Shown piece after piece: positions 17,101 through 25,321 of a stretch of DNA of 37,755 nucleotides. Below the pieces are notes generated by a model. The model did no database searches. It was not told the DNA's origin and was given only the letters and a program-made list of their open reading frames with translations. The stretch is from a virus, in the IMG/VR virus record IMGVR_UViG_3300037516_000096, positions 1 to 37,755 of that record; one strand, written 5' to 3'. The position numbers and the translations under genes are program-made. Numbering within the stretch: position 1 is the stretch's first letter; each line of letters opens with the position of its first letter.

Positions 17101-20100
17101 TGAGATGCATAGGCTCCTGCTAACTTTGTTAAATAATCTGCTTGCTGCTCTACATCTAACTTATCAAATTTTGCTTTTTGTTCTTCGTTATTCATCAGTT
17201 CTTCGATTGCTGCCTTAGAAGTTCCAGCAACTTTTACTTCTTCTTTTAGATCAAACTTTTTGCCCTTTTTCTTTAGTTCGTCTTTTCTTGTTTCAATGGC
17301 TGCCATTTCTTCCTGTAATTTTTCAACACCTGGTAAGCCAATCGCACTAACAAGAACTTGCATATCAATTGCAGTTCCATCTAAAGATTTAAGGTTAGCA
17401 AGAGTTTCCATAATTGCATCAAACTGCGTTGGATCTTTTTTAGTTAATAAGATCTCTTGAATCATCTGTGTTGCTGCTTTTTTATTTGTAAAGCCTTCAA
17501 ACATCGCAAATAATTCTTTAGTCTTTCCTAGACCATTTTGTTTAATGCTTGTATTAATTGCTAAATCTAGTTCATTTAGTTTTCCACTAAAGAGTTTCAT
17601 CCATGCGTTTGCTTCGTCTGGACCAATTGCTTTACTTCCTACTAGCATTTCCATTTTTGCTTGGAAGGTTTGGGCTGCTCTTTCTGTACCTAGACCATTC
17701 TTTTTATAGGTCATTGACTTTTCATTGTAAATACCTCTTTCAGCGCCAGATTGCAATAGCGCTGTATTTTTCAAGAATTTTTCTGCTTCTTTTTCTTGTG
17801 CTGTACCCTTATATGCTTCAGTTACGGTTCCTCTAGATGCATCAAAATATGCATCCTCACGAGTTGATTGTGGCCCAAAACCAGTATCACTAAAGAACTT
17901 TTGAAAGTCAATTTCTGTTTGAGCAATATTCATTAAAATTGCTTGGCTAGTTTTTTCTTGGTTAGCAGCATTATCTTCATTGAGTTTAGTAAGTTTTCCT
18001 TCTAACTCTAGTTTTTTCTGTAAGTTTGTTGTTGAAGCAATTTCAATTTCAAGTTTTTTCTTTTGAACTTCAAATTCATTTTCAACTTGATCAGCAATCA
18101 TTGTGGCAAGTTCTAGGTTGTTTACATTATATGCAGCAAGCATTGCAATGTCTTTTCTTAAAGATTCACCCTTTGCTTTTTTGGCGTCTATAGTCTTAAG
18201 TTGTTTTTCACTTCGTTGTCTTGCTGTAGCAACAAGAAGCAGTCTTGTCTTTAGTGGTTTATCTTTTAGGTCTTCACCGTCTGGACCAATAAGAGTTCTT
18301 AGTTTTCCAGTGACCTGCATTTCAATGCTTTGATCTTTTAATGAAAGTGCAAGTGATGCTGCAATTGATTCTGCCTCGTCTTTATCAATTACCCCGTCAG
18401 CAATTTGAGCAGCCAGTTTAAGTGATAGGTCACTAGTTGCTTGCTCAATTCCCATTTTCTTAACAGTTTCTTTGAATACCTTTTTTGTATCTTTTCCTTG
18501 TTGGTCTTTCATATACTTGTTTCCAAATGTAGTGTCCATCTTAATAGAGTCACTGTACTTGTTATATTGAGTTGTTCTTCTACGACGATCCATTATTTGA
18601 GACGCTCCGACTTTGCCAGTCAATTCGCCCAACTTAACCATGCCTTCTCTTGTTGCTGAGGTAGATATTGCAAACTTTGCTGCTTCTTTAGCCATCTTAT
18701 TAAAGTGCTGATTTAGCATGTATGCTCCTGCACCTACAGCCATAATTCCTGCTGCAGCCCAACCTACTGGACCCATACCTGCAAGCATAGGTGCAAACTG
18801 AGCAACTGTTGCTGCTGTTCCAAGTGCTGCAGTTACCTGTGGTGGCGCTCCCATGGCTCCTGCTGCCATCGTTGCCATACCTAGTGCGCCAGTGGCTTTA
18901 CCAGAATACTTACCAACCTTTTCTCTACGCATGCCACGCTTCTTCTTTTTGATTTGCTTTTCAGTCATGGTTGTTGGTTGCTTCTTGCCATTTTCATCTA
19001 ATTCTGGATCAAATAGTAAGTGTCCCTTCTTGTCCATGGTGTACCCTGGGTTTTCTGCAGTACCGTCACCGTATGCTTCGGCTAGTGCTTGTTGTTCAGT
19101 GTATCTCTTTTTACCTGTTTGGCTAAGGTCGCTGCCTGCTGCAAGAGCAGCATTTTGCTTTGCAAGTTCTCCATTCATTTGCTCTCTTAAAAACTTTTCT
19201 CGTTCTTGCTGTGCAACTATTTCTTCTTGAGACATTGCTGTGTCTATTGTAGAGCCATGAAGGTCTCCAGTAGTTCCTACGATTGCATCGTTTAATGATG
19301 CTGTTGTTATTACACTGTCTAGATTTTCTGTTTGTGCTGGAATAATATCTCCAGTCACTGTTGCAATCTCATCTGTTTGGTCTGCAACTAGTACTGTTGA
19401 GTCTGCTGTATCTTCTGTACCCTCAACAATTCGTTTTAGTCCATCGCCTTGCTCTTGTGTTCCTTGAGCAATTACTTTCCGTGCTTTCTTAACCTTTGCT
19501 GGAGTTTTTGCTGGATCTTGAATTATTTGTTCTGCACTACCATTACCACCTTCTAATTCGGCTGCTGCTTGTGCTGCTTCGGCTGCTTTTATTCTGGCTT
19601 GTGCTGCTCTAATTTCTGCTTCATCTGCCAGTTTCTTAAGGTCTCTAGCATTCTCAGCAGTGTGCATGTTCTTGCCACCTTCACGGGCTGCAACCTCTTC
19701 CCATTTTGCTGCTTCGGTTCTAACTTTTGCTGCTGCTGCTTCTGCATCAGATGCTTCTTTTTCTAATTGTTTTGCTTTTTGTCTAGCAGCCTTTATTGCA
19801 GACATATCAGACATTAATGCTTTAGGATCAATATCTACTGTTACTGATGTATCGGTTGATTCGCTTGATGTTGGAACTGGTACCTTTTTAGATCCAAACT
19901 TATCCCTGTAATGTCTATCGATAGACTTCTGAATTTGTCTTTGCTCTGGATCATTTTTCATAGCATCATACTTTGCTTGATTTGCAGTATCTACCTTTGG
20001 AATTGCTGCTTCTGCAAGTTGATCTGCTTGAGACTTTACCTCTTTTGTTTTTCTTTCAAGACCAATTCTTAGTCCTTCTCCAATGTTAACTCCAAGTCTT

Positions 20101-23100
20101 TCAGTTCTCTTTGATGGTGACTGTGTTTCTGAAATTCTTTCTGCTTCTGTTAAATCATCAGATACTGTTTTAGAGAATCTTCCAACTCCTTCTTGGTTTC
20201 TTCTTTCTGTGCCACCTGCTTGGAATGTTGATCTTCCTTCATCATATTTTGGATTTTTAGCACTATACGCTACACCATCAGAGTTTTTTTCTCCTCTTGA
20301 TACAGCGTCTGCATTAGCAATATCTCTTTGTTCTTTAGTCATGTGGAGTCTTATTCCTGTAACAACCTCTCTTGCCTTTGCAAGAACTTGACCAAGTTCA
20401 GTATCTATACCAGCAACTTGAGTACGCACAGTCTGTTCAATAGATTGGAAATCTGCATCTGTAAATGTTTTACCTGGGTTGTTCTGCTTCCATTGCTGAA
20501 CTGCTGATAGTAGTCGACTATCATACTCTTGAATTGCTCCAGATAATCTTTCAAAGTTTCCTCCACCAATTCTAACTGTGTCTGCCCACTTAGTAACACC
20601 AGAGTCTTGAAAATCTTCAAGGAAAGCATCAACTGTTGCAACCGTGTTACCTTTAACACCTTTGAAATTTTGTATCTCTGGAGCACCATCGGCCATGGCT
20701 TTGTTTACTTGGCCTTGAAGAGCATACCCAAAACCACTAACTGGAGATGCTGTAGGCATTGGAACATTCGTTCCATTTTTTGCATTACTTGCATCAATTG
20801 CTCTTTGAATATTTAAAAGGTCTGATTGTGTTTTTTCATGTGTGATAGTTACTGTTTTAGACAATTGATCAATTGGTACAGAGTCAGATGTTTCACCATG
20901 TGAAAACTGTCTTCCTAGTTGCTGCTTTGCTCTTGGATTGTAAAACTGGTGGACGCTTGCATCTGGTCCTGCAGTTCCTTCTTTTTTAGTTGCAGCCTTA
21001 ACAGCAGCAACAGTTAATGTCTTTCCCTTTTCTCTTGCTGCGGTAGCAACAGTAGTAAATATATCCTTTACGCTTGCTACAAGAGATCTTCTTATTTCCT
21101 CAAGAGATGCTGAACTAGCATCTGTTACTGTTCTTCCAGTTGCTTTTGCATATGCAAGCAAATTTTCTGCAGAGGCCTTGTTAATAAATTCTAATTGTTT
21201 TGCCATTTCATCAGCAACTCCTGGTTGCGATGGAGTAATTCTTGATGTTTGTTGAACAAAGGAGTCTTGGTCAGCAGTGAGAGATCTTCTACCTTTTATA
21301 AAACCTGGAAGATCATCTCCCATTATAGCCTTTAGTAGTGGCCCATATTTCTTTGACTGTGCAGTTGGAACAATTGTTTCTCCTGGTGCAACTAGTGCAA
21401 GTATGCTGTCTCCTGCAGACTCATTGCCTGGAACTTTTCCATCTGCAAACTTTGGTAAGCCAGATACTGCACCCTTTGGTCCAGGAACAGTGTTAAATAA
21501 TGCTGGAGAACCAGAAGCAAGCGCTCTAGCCTGTGATGCTGCATTTAGATATGCTGCAGCGAGTGCATCTACCGATGTCTTTTCTACATTGAATGTTGAA
21601 ATTAAGTCTTTATGAGATAAATGAAGTGCATGAGTTTGTGCAAGGTTTTCTGTTTCTGCTTGAGTTAGATAATCAAAACCGCCACCGAGAACATTATTTT
21701 GTCCATTAAGTTTTGCAACTCCACTACGAAGCATTGCAAAGAACTTGATAAGGTTTGCAACACCGTTAGCAACAAGACCAACTGTCATCAATACAACTGG
21801 AGCAATTCCTCCAATTACTCCAACAAATCCAACTACAAACTTTTTTGTTCCATCGCTAAGATTGTTAAACTTTTCTAGCATTTTTGCGGCAAATTGAACA
21901 ACTGGTGTTACTGCTTCTAGGAATGCTTTTCCAATAGGGATAAGTTGTAGTTTAACATTTTCAAGTTGCTTTTGGAACTTTACTCCAACAGCATTTTCTA
22001 CCTTGCCTAATTCTCGTTCAGATAAGATCGCAAGTTCTTCAACTGATGCTCCTGCAAGTCCAAGTGCTCTTGCTGCCTGTGAAGAATCTTTTGTTATGTT
22101 TTGGAATAATGCTGATAAACGAGCAAACTGGAACTTACCAAACATCTGCTCAATTGCTCTTGCACGGTTAAGCGGATCTAGTGTGTCAAGTGCTCTTGCA
22201 AATCCCACTACGGTTGCTTTTAGATCTCCAGCATTGGCATCAACAAGACCCTTAATATTAATTCCAAGTCCCGCTAAAAATTCACTTGCTTTCTTGGATG
22301 GATTAATCATGGATGCAAGACCAGACTTGAGTGCGTTAGCGCCTTCTGATGCGTTGATTCCACCTTCCTTCATTGCAGTCATAAAGAATGCAAGATCTTC
22401 TACAGATCCTCCAAGTTGCTTTACAACTGGACCAGCCTTTGGAATTGCAATTGTTAAATCTTCAATAGATAGAACTGTTTGGTTTTCAACTGCGTTAAGG
22501 TAGTTAATTTTACTTGCAAGTTGGTCTGCAGAAACACCAAAAGCATTCTGAAGGGATATAGTTGTTTCTAGTGCCTGGGCTTGTTCTACTTGACCAAGGA
22601 CAGCAAGTCTTGTTGCTTGCGTAACTTGTGCCTGTAGTTCTGCACCCTGAAGACCCATTGCAGCAGCAGATGCTGCCATTTCCATTGTATCTTTTGCAGC
22701 AATTCCAAACTTTGTAAATTCTTTTGCAAGTAACTGAATTTCTGCTACTGCTTTATCGGTATCACCAATACCTGTGGTCATGTCTCCATAAACTCTTGTA
22801 AATTTTACAGTTGCCATTTCCATTTCTCGAAACACCTTGGCTGCTGTAGAACCAAGAATTGTAAGAGGAATAGTCAAACCAACCATCAACTGGCGACCAG
22901 CCCACTGAGTATTCTTACCAAAGTTTAGGAGTTGAGTTGATCCTTGCTTTAATAGTTGATTTAAGAATTGCTGTCTTTGAGCAGCCATCTGAGTTCTTGT
23001 GGCATAGTCAGCATACTGACCATTGACCATTTTAAGATGCTTTGGAACAACCTGAAGAACTTTTACAAACTCTCCGTTGGCATTTGTTAGTTGAACATAT

Positions 23101-23492
23101 TGTGTTTGTAGAGTTTTAACTCTATCTTTCATTGCCCTCTTTAGGACATCTTTTTCTTGTGCAAAAACATTTTTTAAGGTTTTGCTGTTCATTGTTGCTG
23201 CAGCAGCCGTGTACCTAAAGTACTGACCCATGCTCAACTTATTCTTTTCTAGGGAATCAGTGAACGCTGTGGTGCTTGAGGCAATGGTTTTCTGTGATGC
23301 TACAAACTTTCCAGTAGCATTGATCGACTGCATGAGTTGTGAATTTAAACCCTTTTGTGCGTTTGCAGCAGCGACATTGCCTTCTGTTAAGGCTTGGTTG
23401 AATCTACTAAGTCCAGCCTGAAGCCTTCTTAGTTGAGCGAGAGCATCACTAGTGTCAAAATGTATACCAATATTAGCATTTACATCAGACAC
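14112..23492 (-). CDS. Tape measure protein, 3126 residues
   Basis: Sets tail length and is packed inside the tail tube. Residues about 190-480 match the TP901-1 type tape-measure domain (AAKVFREMEMATVKFTRVYG, LAKEFTKFGIAAKDTMEMAA, AIEQMFGKFQFARL). Hydrophobic segments lie near 550-590 and 1540-1600. An Ala/Glu/Lys-rich coiled coil covers about 1235-1315, and more coiled coil fills 1700-2800. The C-terminus has the usual Gly-rich motif (FAEGGFARGTDTVPAMLTPG near 3050). A similar motif also appears inside, near 684 (DSILALVAPGETIVPT). A 21-bp repeat encodes PDPNAGK twice. The start is GTG at 23492 after an AGGGGTG; a nearby ATG is out of frame. At about 0.15 nm per residue it predicts a tail near 470 nm. 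No lysozyme or peptidase motif was recognised. Confidence 0.95.
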   Translation of the reverse strand: MSDVNANIGIHFDTSDALAQLRRLQAGLSRFNQALTEGNVAAANAQKGLNSQLMQSINATGKFVASQKTIASSTTAFTDSLEKNKLSMGQYFRYTAAAATMNSKTLKNVFAQEKDVLKRAMKDRVKTLQTQYVQLTNANGEFVKVLQVVPKHLKMVNGQYADYATRTQMAAQRQQFLNQLLKQGSTQLLNFGKNTQWAGRQLMVGLTIPLTILGSTAAKVFREMEMATVKFTRVYGDMTTGIGDTDKAVAEIQLLAKEFTKFGIAAKDTMEMAASAAAMGLQGAELQAQVTQATRLAVLGQVEQAQALETTISLQNAFGVSADQLASKINYLNAVENQTVLSIEDLTIAIPKAGPVVKQLGGSVEDLAFFMTAMKEGGINASEGANALKSGLASMINPSKKASEFLAGLGINIKGLVDANAGDLKATVVGFARALDTLDPLNRARAIEQMFGKFQFARLSALFQNITKDSSQAARALGLAGASVEELAILSERELGKVENAVGVKFQKQLENVKLQLIPIGKAFLEAVTPVVQFAAKMLEKFNNLSDGTKKFVVGFVGVIGGIAPVVLMTVGLVANGVANLIKFFAMLRSGVAKLNGQNNVLGGGFDYLTQAETENLAQTHALHLSHKDLISTFNVEKTSVDALAAAYLNAASQARALASGSPALFNTVPGPKGAVSGLPKFADGKVPGNESAGDSILALVAPGETIVPTAQSKKYGPLLKAIMGDDLPGFIKGRRSLTADQDSFVQQTSRITPSQPGVADEMAKQLEFINKASAENLLAYAKATGRTVTDASSASLEEIRRSLVASVKDIFTTVATAAREKGKTLTVAAVKAATKKEGTAGPDASVHQFYNPRAKQQLGRQFSHGETSDSVPIDQLSKTVTITHEKTQSDLLNIQRAIDASNAKNGTNVPMPTASPVSGFGYALQGQVNKAMADGAPEIQNFKGVKGNTVATVDAFLEDFQDSGVTKWADTVRIGGGNFERLSGAIQEYDSRLLSAVQQWKQNNPGKTFTDADFQSIEQTVRTQVAGIDTELGQVLAKAREVVTGIRLHMTKEQRDIANADAVSRGEKNSDGVAYSAKNPKYDEGRSTFQAGGTERRNQEGVGRFSKTVSDDLTEAERISETQSPSKRTERLGVNIGEGLRIGLERKTKEVKSQADQLAEAAIPKVDTANQAKYDAMKNDPEQRQIQKSIDRHYRDKFGSKKVPVPTSSESTDTSVTVDIDPKALMSDMSAIKAARQKAKQLEKEASDAEAAAAKVRTEAAKWEEVAAREGGKNMHTAENARDLKKLADEAEIRAAQARIKAAEAAQAAAELEGGNGSAEQIIQDPAKTPAKVKKARKVIAQGTQEQGDGLKRIVEGTEDTADSTVLVADQTDEIATVTGDIIPAQTENLDSVITTASLNDAIVGTTGDLHGSTIDTAMSQEEIVAQQEREKFLREQMNGELAKQNAALAAGSDLSQTGKKRYTEQQALAEAYGDGTAENPGYTMDKKGHLLFDPELDENGKKQPTTMTEKQIKKKKRGMRREKVGKYSGKATGALGMATMAAGAMGAPPQVTAALGTAATVAQFAPMLAGMGPVGWAAAGIMAVGAGAYMLNQHFNKMAKEAAKFAISTSATREGMVKLGELTGKVGASQIMDRRRRTTQYNKYSDSIKMDTTFGNKYMKDQQGKDTKKVFKETVKKMGIEQATSDLSLKLAAQIADGVIDKDEAESIAASLALSLKDQSIEMQVTGKLRTLIGPDGEDLKDKPLKTRLLLVATARQRSEKQLKTIDAKKAKGESLRKDIAMLAAYNVNNLELATMIADQVENEFEVQKKKLEIEIASTTNLQKKLELEGKLTKLNEDNAANQEKTSQAILMNIAQTEIDFQKFFSDTGFGPQSTREDAYFDASRGTVTEAYKGTAQEKEAEKFLKNTALLQSGAERGIYNEKSMTYKKNGLGTERAAQTFQAKMEMLVGSKAIGPDEANAWMKLFSGKLNELDLAINTSIKQNGLGKTKELFAMFEGFTNKKAATQMIQEILLTKKDPTQFDAIMETLANLKSLDGTAIDMQVLVSAIGLPGVEKLQEEMAAIETRKDELKKKGKKFDLKEEVKVAGTSKAAIEELMNNEEQKAKFDKLDVEQQADYLTKLAGAYASQTQMKPEILKLEAENQAKTLLWLEGAKETDADYQEKLATYITKYLSKAAPERTVDSLAYLLDPTIPVKGATSTTTTTTTERDTTYDELNKRLRNVRNSAIDAAGGFKELQRAIAATGSKAIGNKFKGLEQQLIQMGQTSQFTDYLAGLDTKDLKKFAYTATAADVKKKKGKQKYTQVDPETGKMVTKYQKFKAGDTVLTQKGRDMEQGYKKAIIGDYNKAQLQSVTLAKQEIAARGKLLALGFDELDIQTMLADENYKTLIATGKVTKAELETNAALTKQARIRNQINGAVAGQKDLQKTADNQKRIPEVVKMMQDGGMSAEAIRAAITDPAMLDTLINGMDNFGTLAKDAQDEFNHLLSQIEDIPERKIIEIVFTQTREEKIINAANAAAEMFDAYKMIDENTLTNAEGNTFAGLQVKIEDLNNQSKIAQNAINLTQSKIDDMQKEVEADQRKIEEDFTRPIEKKQREIDKLTRSAELNFTRPIQALQERSAVLSHDLDVMNKAAEAINEKYDKQQEALTKVAEINQQIISQQQQQLGLADALSQGDISAAAKAVQEMRSSNAANYATNAQDALQKARENEVGGLRGGVSGKSQKEIEAEQWDISQKTYDLELKKAAVDKQILEIQDSIYALEQSRQIALDAIQVKTDAIAKITFGTLLDQQNKLKAINDQMLPLQMQSDLLANSIRDNDRNRIIQGQTREQWDLTLKAAQAAEKLAKGDLATALAGVNSVSGTIKGAWDSIKSSYDDIKDKSITITQHIVTTYGPALGLPDPNAGKPDPNAGKPDPTKAPGAAWVSDGRGGWKKPYKPTGDYGWDDNKGWVKGYYGSTVPVTKTGGTNDSASEVNLRAAALLQTKAETERLAKEEEARLAALEKQRLQNAAKAEGLAKRYGGFVGMSSGGLVPKYFAEGGFARGTDTVPAMLTPGEFVMSKYAVNSYGVEKMKAINSGTSVGDSVYNYNLSVNVKSDANPDQIARTVIAQIKQIDSQKIRGTRI
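14748..14796 (-). repeat. 21-bp tandem repeat in tape measure gene (PDPNAGK)
   Basis: Two identical 21-bp units plus part of a third, in frame, encode PDPNAGKPDPNAGKPDP near residue 2900. Perfect nucleotide identity between units suggests recent slippage. The segment probably forms a flexible proline-rich linker before the tape-measure C-terminus. Boundaries are approximate. Confidence 0.85.
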
Positions 23493-23520
23493 TATTCATG
23501 ACACCCCTATTCATTTTTTA

Positions 23521-23832
23521 TTATTTTGATGCAAGCAATGCTGTAGGATCTGTAAGTTGAATACCAGATGCTGCATCGATTACTGCGTATACTGTTGGCA
23601 AGTCGATATTATCTTCTAGTGCCTCACGAGTAACTTCTTCCTTTACATATTGTTTAAATGCAATTTCTACACAGTCTAGAAGAACATTCATCGACTCATC
23701 GTTATTGTCTGATACGTCTGAAAGTTCTTGGAATCTCTTCATAAAAGGCTTAAGCAAAGAAATCTTTAGCGGTCTAACATCGATAGTTGTACCATCAATA
23801 AGAGTGATCTTCTTTGTTGTTTGTTCTGACAT
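23521..23832 (-). CDS. Tail assembly chaperone, G-like (duplicate)
   Basis: A 103-residue protein, paralogous to the N-terminal half of the chaperone just upstream. Both share DGT, PLKI and FM in the first 35 residues, KQY in the middle and an ED-IDL-Y-D-A-GI pattern at the end. It would help assemble the tail tube around the tape measure. The ATG at 23832 is preferred over the TTG four codons earlier because GGAGG lies 5 nt upstream. It has its own extended -10 promoter (23860-23868) and is separated from the tape measure GTG by 28 nt. It lacks a T-like C-terminal domain. I see no obvious reason for a frameshift into a downstream frame. Confidence 0.8.
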   Translation of the reverse strand: MSEQTTKKITLIDGTTIDVRPLKISLLKPFMKRFQELSDVSDNNDESMNVLLDCVEIAFKQYVKEEVTREALEDNIDLPTVYAVIDAASGIQLTDPTALLASK

Positions 23833-23859
23833 TCTTTCCTCCAATAGGTTTGTTAATTA

Positions 23860-23868
23860 ATTATACCA
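23860..23868 (-). promoter_or_regulatory. Extended -10 promoter (TGGTATAAT) for chaperone duplicate
   Basis: Minus-strand TGGTATAAT lies in the 52-nt gap between the two chaperone genes. It is followed by about 27 nt of leader containing a GGAGG Shine-Dalgarno and the ATG at 23832. This would also drive the tape measure gene. No good -35 hexamer is seen. Confidence 0.6.
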
Positions 23869-23884
23869 TAGCGACAGGCTTATT

Positions 23885-24568
23885 TTAGTCTATTTTTTCG
23901 TAGTCTAAGCCCATACCAATACCAAATCCAGCGCTACTTGCATTTTGACCTTGAAGAGCAAGGATGTCTCTTGAGTCGTTTGCTTGTCCACGACTAAATA
24001 CCCTGGCTTTCATATCTTCCCAAGCATTGCTCTTATTAGCATTTTTATCTAAGTCTACACCCTGCATTGCTGCCATGAATTTTTTTGTAGAATAGTCTTC
24101 TTCTCTTTTTATATTTAGTATTGCAGTTATCTCTTGCATTGATAAAGATCTCTCTAGTTCATCAAAGTCTTTCCAAATCCCCAGCAAAAAAACTTCTGAT
24201 TCTAGTTTTGCCAAATCAAGATCTTCCCAGGTTGCTCCAGACTTAACTGCCTGATCCTTTACTCCTTCATCAGACTTCTCATCTACTTTAATTCCTGCAG
24301 CATAGTCTAGCAATCTGTAAATGTTTTTTAAATCTATTGCGTCTTCAAAGTCTTCAATTGATCTTGAGATCTTTGGCATATACTGTTTCATGCAGTTCAT
24401 TCCGCAAATGGCAAGAGCAGATATAGCCTCAATGTCGCCCTTTGCTGATCTTACACCTTCAAAGTCATCCATGAACTTTCTTAGATACTTAATCTTAAGA
24501 GGAGATATTTCTAACTCAGTTCCGTCAACTAAATAAATAATTCCAGTTTTGTATATTTCTGTAGCCAT
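23885..24568 (-). CDS. Tail assembly chaperone, fused G-T form
   Basis: A 227-residue chaperone. Residues 1-100 form the G-like domain (LVDGTELEISPLKIKYLRKF). Residues about 115-227 form a T-like domain with LSMQEITAILNIKREEDYST, KFMAAMQGVDLDK and the characteristic C-terminus ILALQGQNASSAGFGIGMGL. In many siphophages these halves are joined only by a -1 or +1 ribosomal frameshift; here they are in one frame. The ATG at 24568 is preferred over the TTG ten codons upstream because a TGGTATACT promoter ends 6 nt before it, implying a leaderless message. It sits between the tail tube gene and the G-like duplicate, the standard chaperone position. Confidence 0.85.
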   Translation of the reverse strand: MATEIYKTGIIYLVDGTELEISPLKIKYLRKFMDDFEGVRSAKGDIEAISALAICGMNCMKQYMPKISRSIEDFEDAIDLKNIYRLLDYAAGIKVDEKSDEGVKDQAVKSGATWEDLDLAKLESEVFLLGIWKDFDELERSLSMQEITAILNIKREEDYSTKKFMAAMQGVDLDKNANKSNAWEDMKARVFSRGQANDSRDILALQGQNASSAGFGIGMGLDYEKID

Positions 24569-24574
24569 TATATA

Positions 24575-24583
24575 AGTATACCA
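24575..24583 (-). promoter_or_regulatory. Extended -10 promoter (TGGTATACT), leaderless, after terminator
   Basis: Minus-strand TGGTATACT begins just downstream of the tail-tube terminator hairpin and ends 6 nt before the chaperone ATG at 24568. No Shine-Dalgarno is present between them, so a leaderless transcript is expected. Confidence 0.6.
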
Positions 24584-24616
24584 AACAGAAAGGCCCAACC
24601 CCGAAGGATTGAGCCT
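24584..24616 (-). terminator. Rho-independent-type terminator after tail tube gene
   Basis: On the minus strand AGGCTCAATCC (24616-24606) pairs with GGGTTGGGCCT (24601-24591) using two G-U pairs, closed by a UUCG tetraloop (24605-24602), and followed by TTCTGTTT. The stem begins 19 nt after the tail tube stop codon. The short U-run is imperfect, but the UUCG loop and position are convincing. Confidence 0.8.
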
Positions 24617-24634
24617 CTCATATATTTAGTTGTA

Positions 24635-25252
24635 TTATGCTGCGCCGACTGTGCGGTCTACGATCTTACCGTATGATCCGTTGTCGTTTGGAAGAAGACG
24701 GAATGATACTTCGAACATTGTCGCTTCGTCACGCTTTGCTGATACTGATACGCTCTCAATTGAAAGTGCACGGTATGCAACGTAGACACGCTCGATATTC
24801 TCGGTTGCGTCTCCAGTTCCTGGTCCAACTGCAATCAAACCACGCTCTACTGGAACATCGCCAATATCGCCTGCTGAAAGATTAAGTGTTGGGTTGCTTG
24901 AAACTACTGACAAATCTGCATCCTTGCCTGCAAGGGCAAATAGAAGATTCTCTAGTGTTGATTCTGCGAATGTAGTATTTAGGTTTACTTGCATGCCTTG
25001 CTTAAATAACTTAGCAACGTCAAGTACCTGGTCTACTGCTACTTCGCCGAAATCTGGTTGGAATTGGATTTCCAAACCATTCATTGTATATCCAACGTTA
25101 CGGAAGTCTGCATCACCTTGGAGAGTATCCTTGTATGATGTTCCTGCCACGAACGCTGGTCGATCTGCGTCTGCAAGTGCGCCTGCTTCGTATGTGAAGA
25201 GTGCTGCTGCTCCAACGATAATATCGTTAGAACTACCACGTGTATATGCCAT
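24635..25252 (-). CDS. Major tail (tube) protein
   Basis: A 205-residue tail tube subunit, which polymerises around the tape measure. The sequence has the usual tube-protein features: AALFTYEAGALADADRPAFV, then MNGLEIQFQPDFGEVAVDQV, then strands ending in ATMFEVSFRLLPNDNG. It lies directly before the tail chaperones. The ATG at 25252 is preferred over the GTG three codons earlier because GAGGTG ends six bases before it. It has its own promoter (25305-25313) and a terminator just after it, and it is visibly richer in G and C than its neighbours, consistent with high expression. Confidence 0.85.
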   Translation of the reverse strand: MAYTRGSSNDIIVGAAALFTYEAGALADADRPAFVAGTSYKDTLQGDADFRNVGYTMNGLEIQFQPDFGEVAVDQVLDVAKLFKQGMQVNLNTTFAESTLENLLFALAGKDADLSVVSSNPTLNLSAGDIGDVPVERGLIAVGPGTGDATENIERVYVAYRALSIESVSVSAKRDEATMFEVSFRLLPNDNGSYGKIVDRTVGAA

Positions 25253-25298
25253 GTATTTCACCTCTTTTTTCTTTGTAGATTAAAGGGCTTGTTTCCTC

Positions 25299-25314
25299 AT
25301 GATAATTATATCAT
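25299..25314. repeat. Perfect 16-bp inverted repeat over the tail-tube -10 element
   Basis: ATGATA-TAAT-TATCAT on the minus strand is a perfect inverted repeat with 6-bp arms that contains the TATAAT of the tail tube promoter. Such a placement would suit an operator, but AT-rich palindromes can occur by chance. Confidence 0.5.
25305..25313 (-). promoter_or_regulatory. Extended -10 promoter (TGATATAAT) for tail tube gene
   Basis: Minus-strand TGATATAAT lies 52 nt before the tail tube ATG. The leader ends in a GAGGTG Shine-Dalgarno. It makes the tail tube gene a separately driven unit ending at the terminator 24584-24616. Confidence 0.65.
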
Positions 25315-25321
25315 CCCTTTT

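Noticed and set aside
18853-19230. Plus-strand open frame of 125 codons inside the tape measure gene
   Set aside because: It is antisense to a well-supported coding region. The composition follows from the Ala/Gly-rich tape measure codons and there is no Shine-Dalgarno or domain.
22003-22503. Plus-strand open frame of 166 codons inside the tape measure gene
   Set aside because: Antisense to the TP901-type tape measure domain. No recognisable protein features; shadow of the real gene.
14112-23492. Lysozyme or peptidase domain in the tape measure protein
   Set aside because: I looked for catalytic motifs of common muralytic domains in the non-coiled parts (about 850-1130) and could not recognise any.
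23521-24568. Programmed ribosomal frameshift between the tail chaperone genes
   Set aside because: The upstream gene already contains both G-like and T-like domains in frame, and the second gene has its own promoter, Shine-Dalgarno and ATG. No slippery heptamer was needed or noticed.
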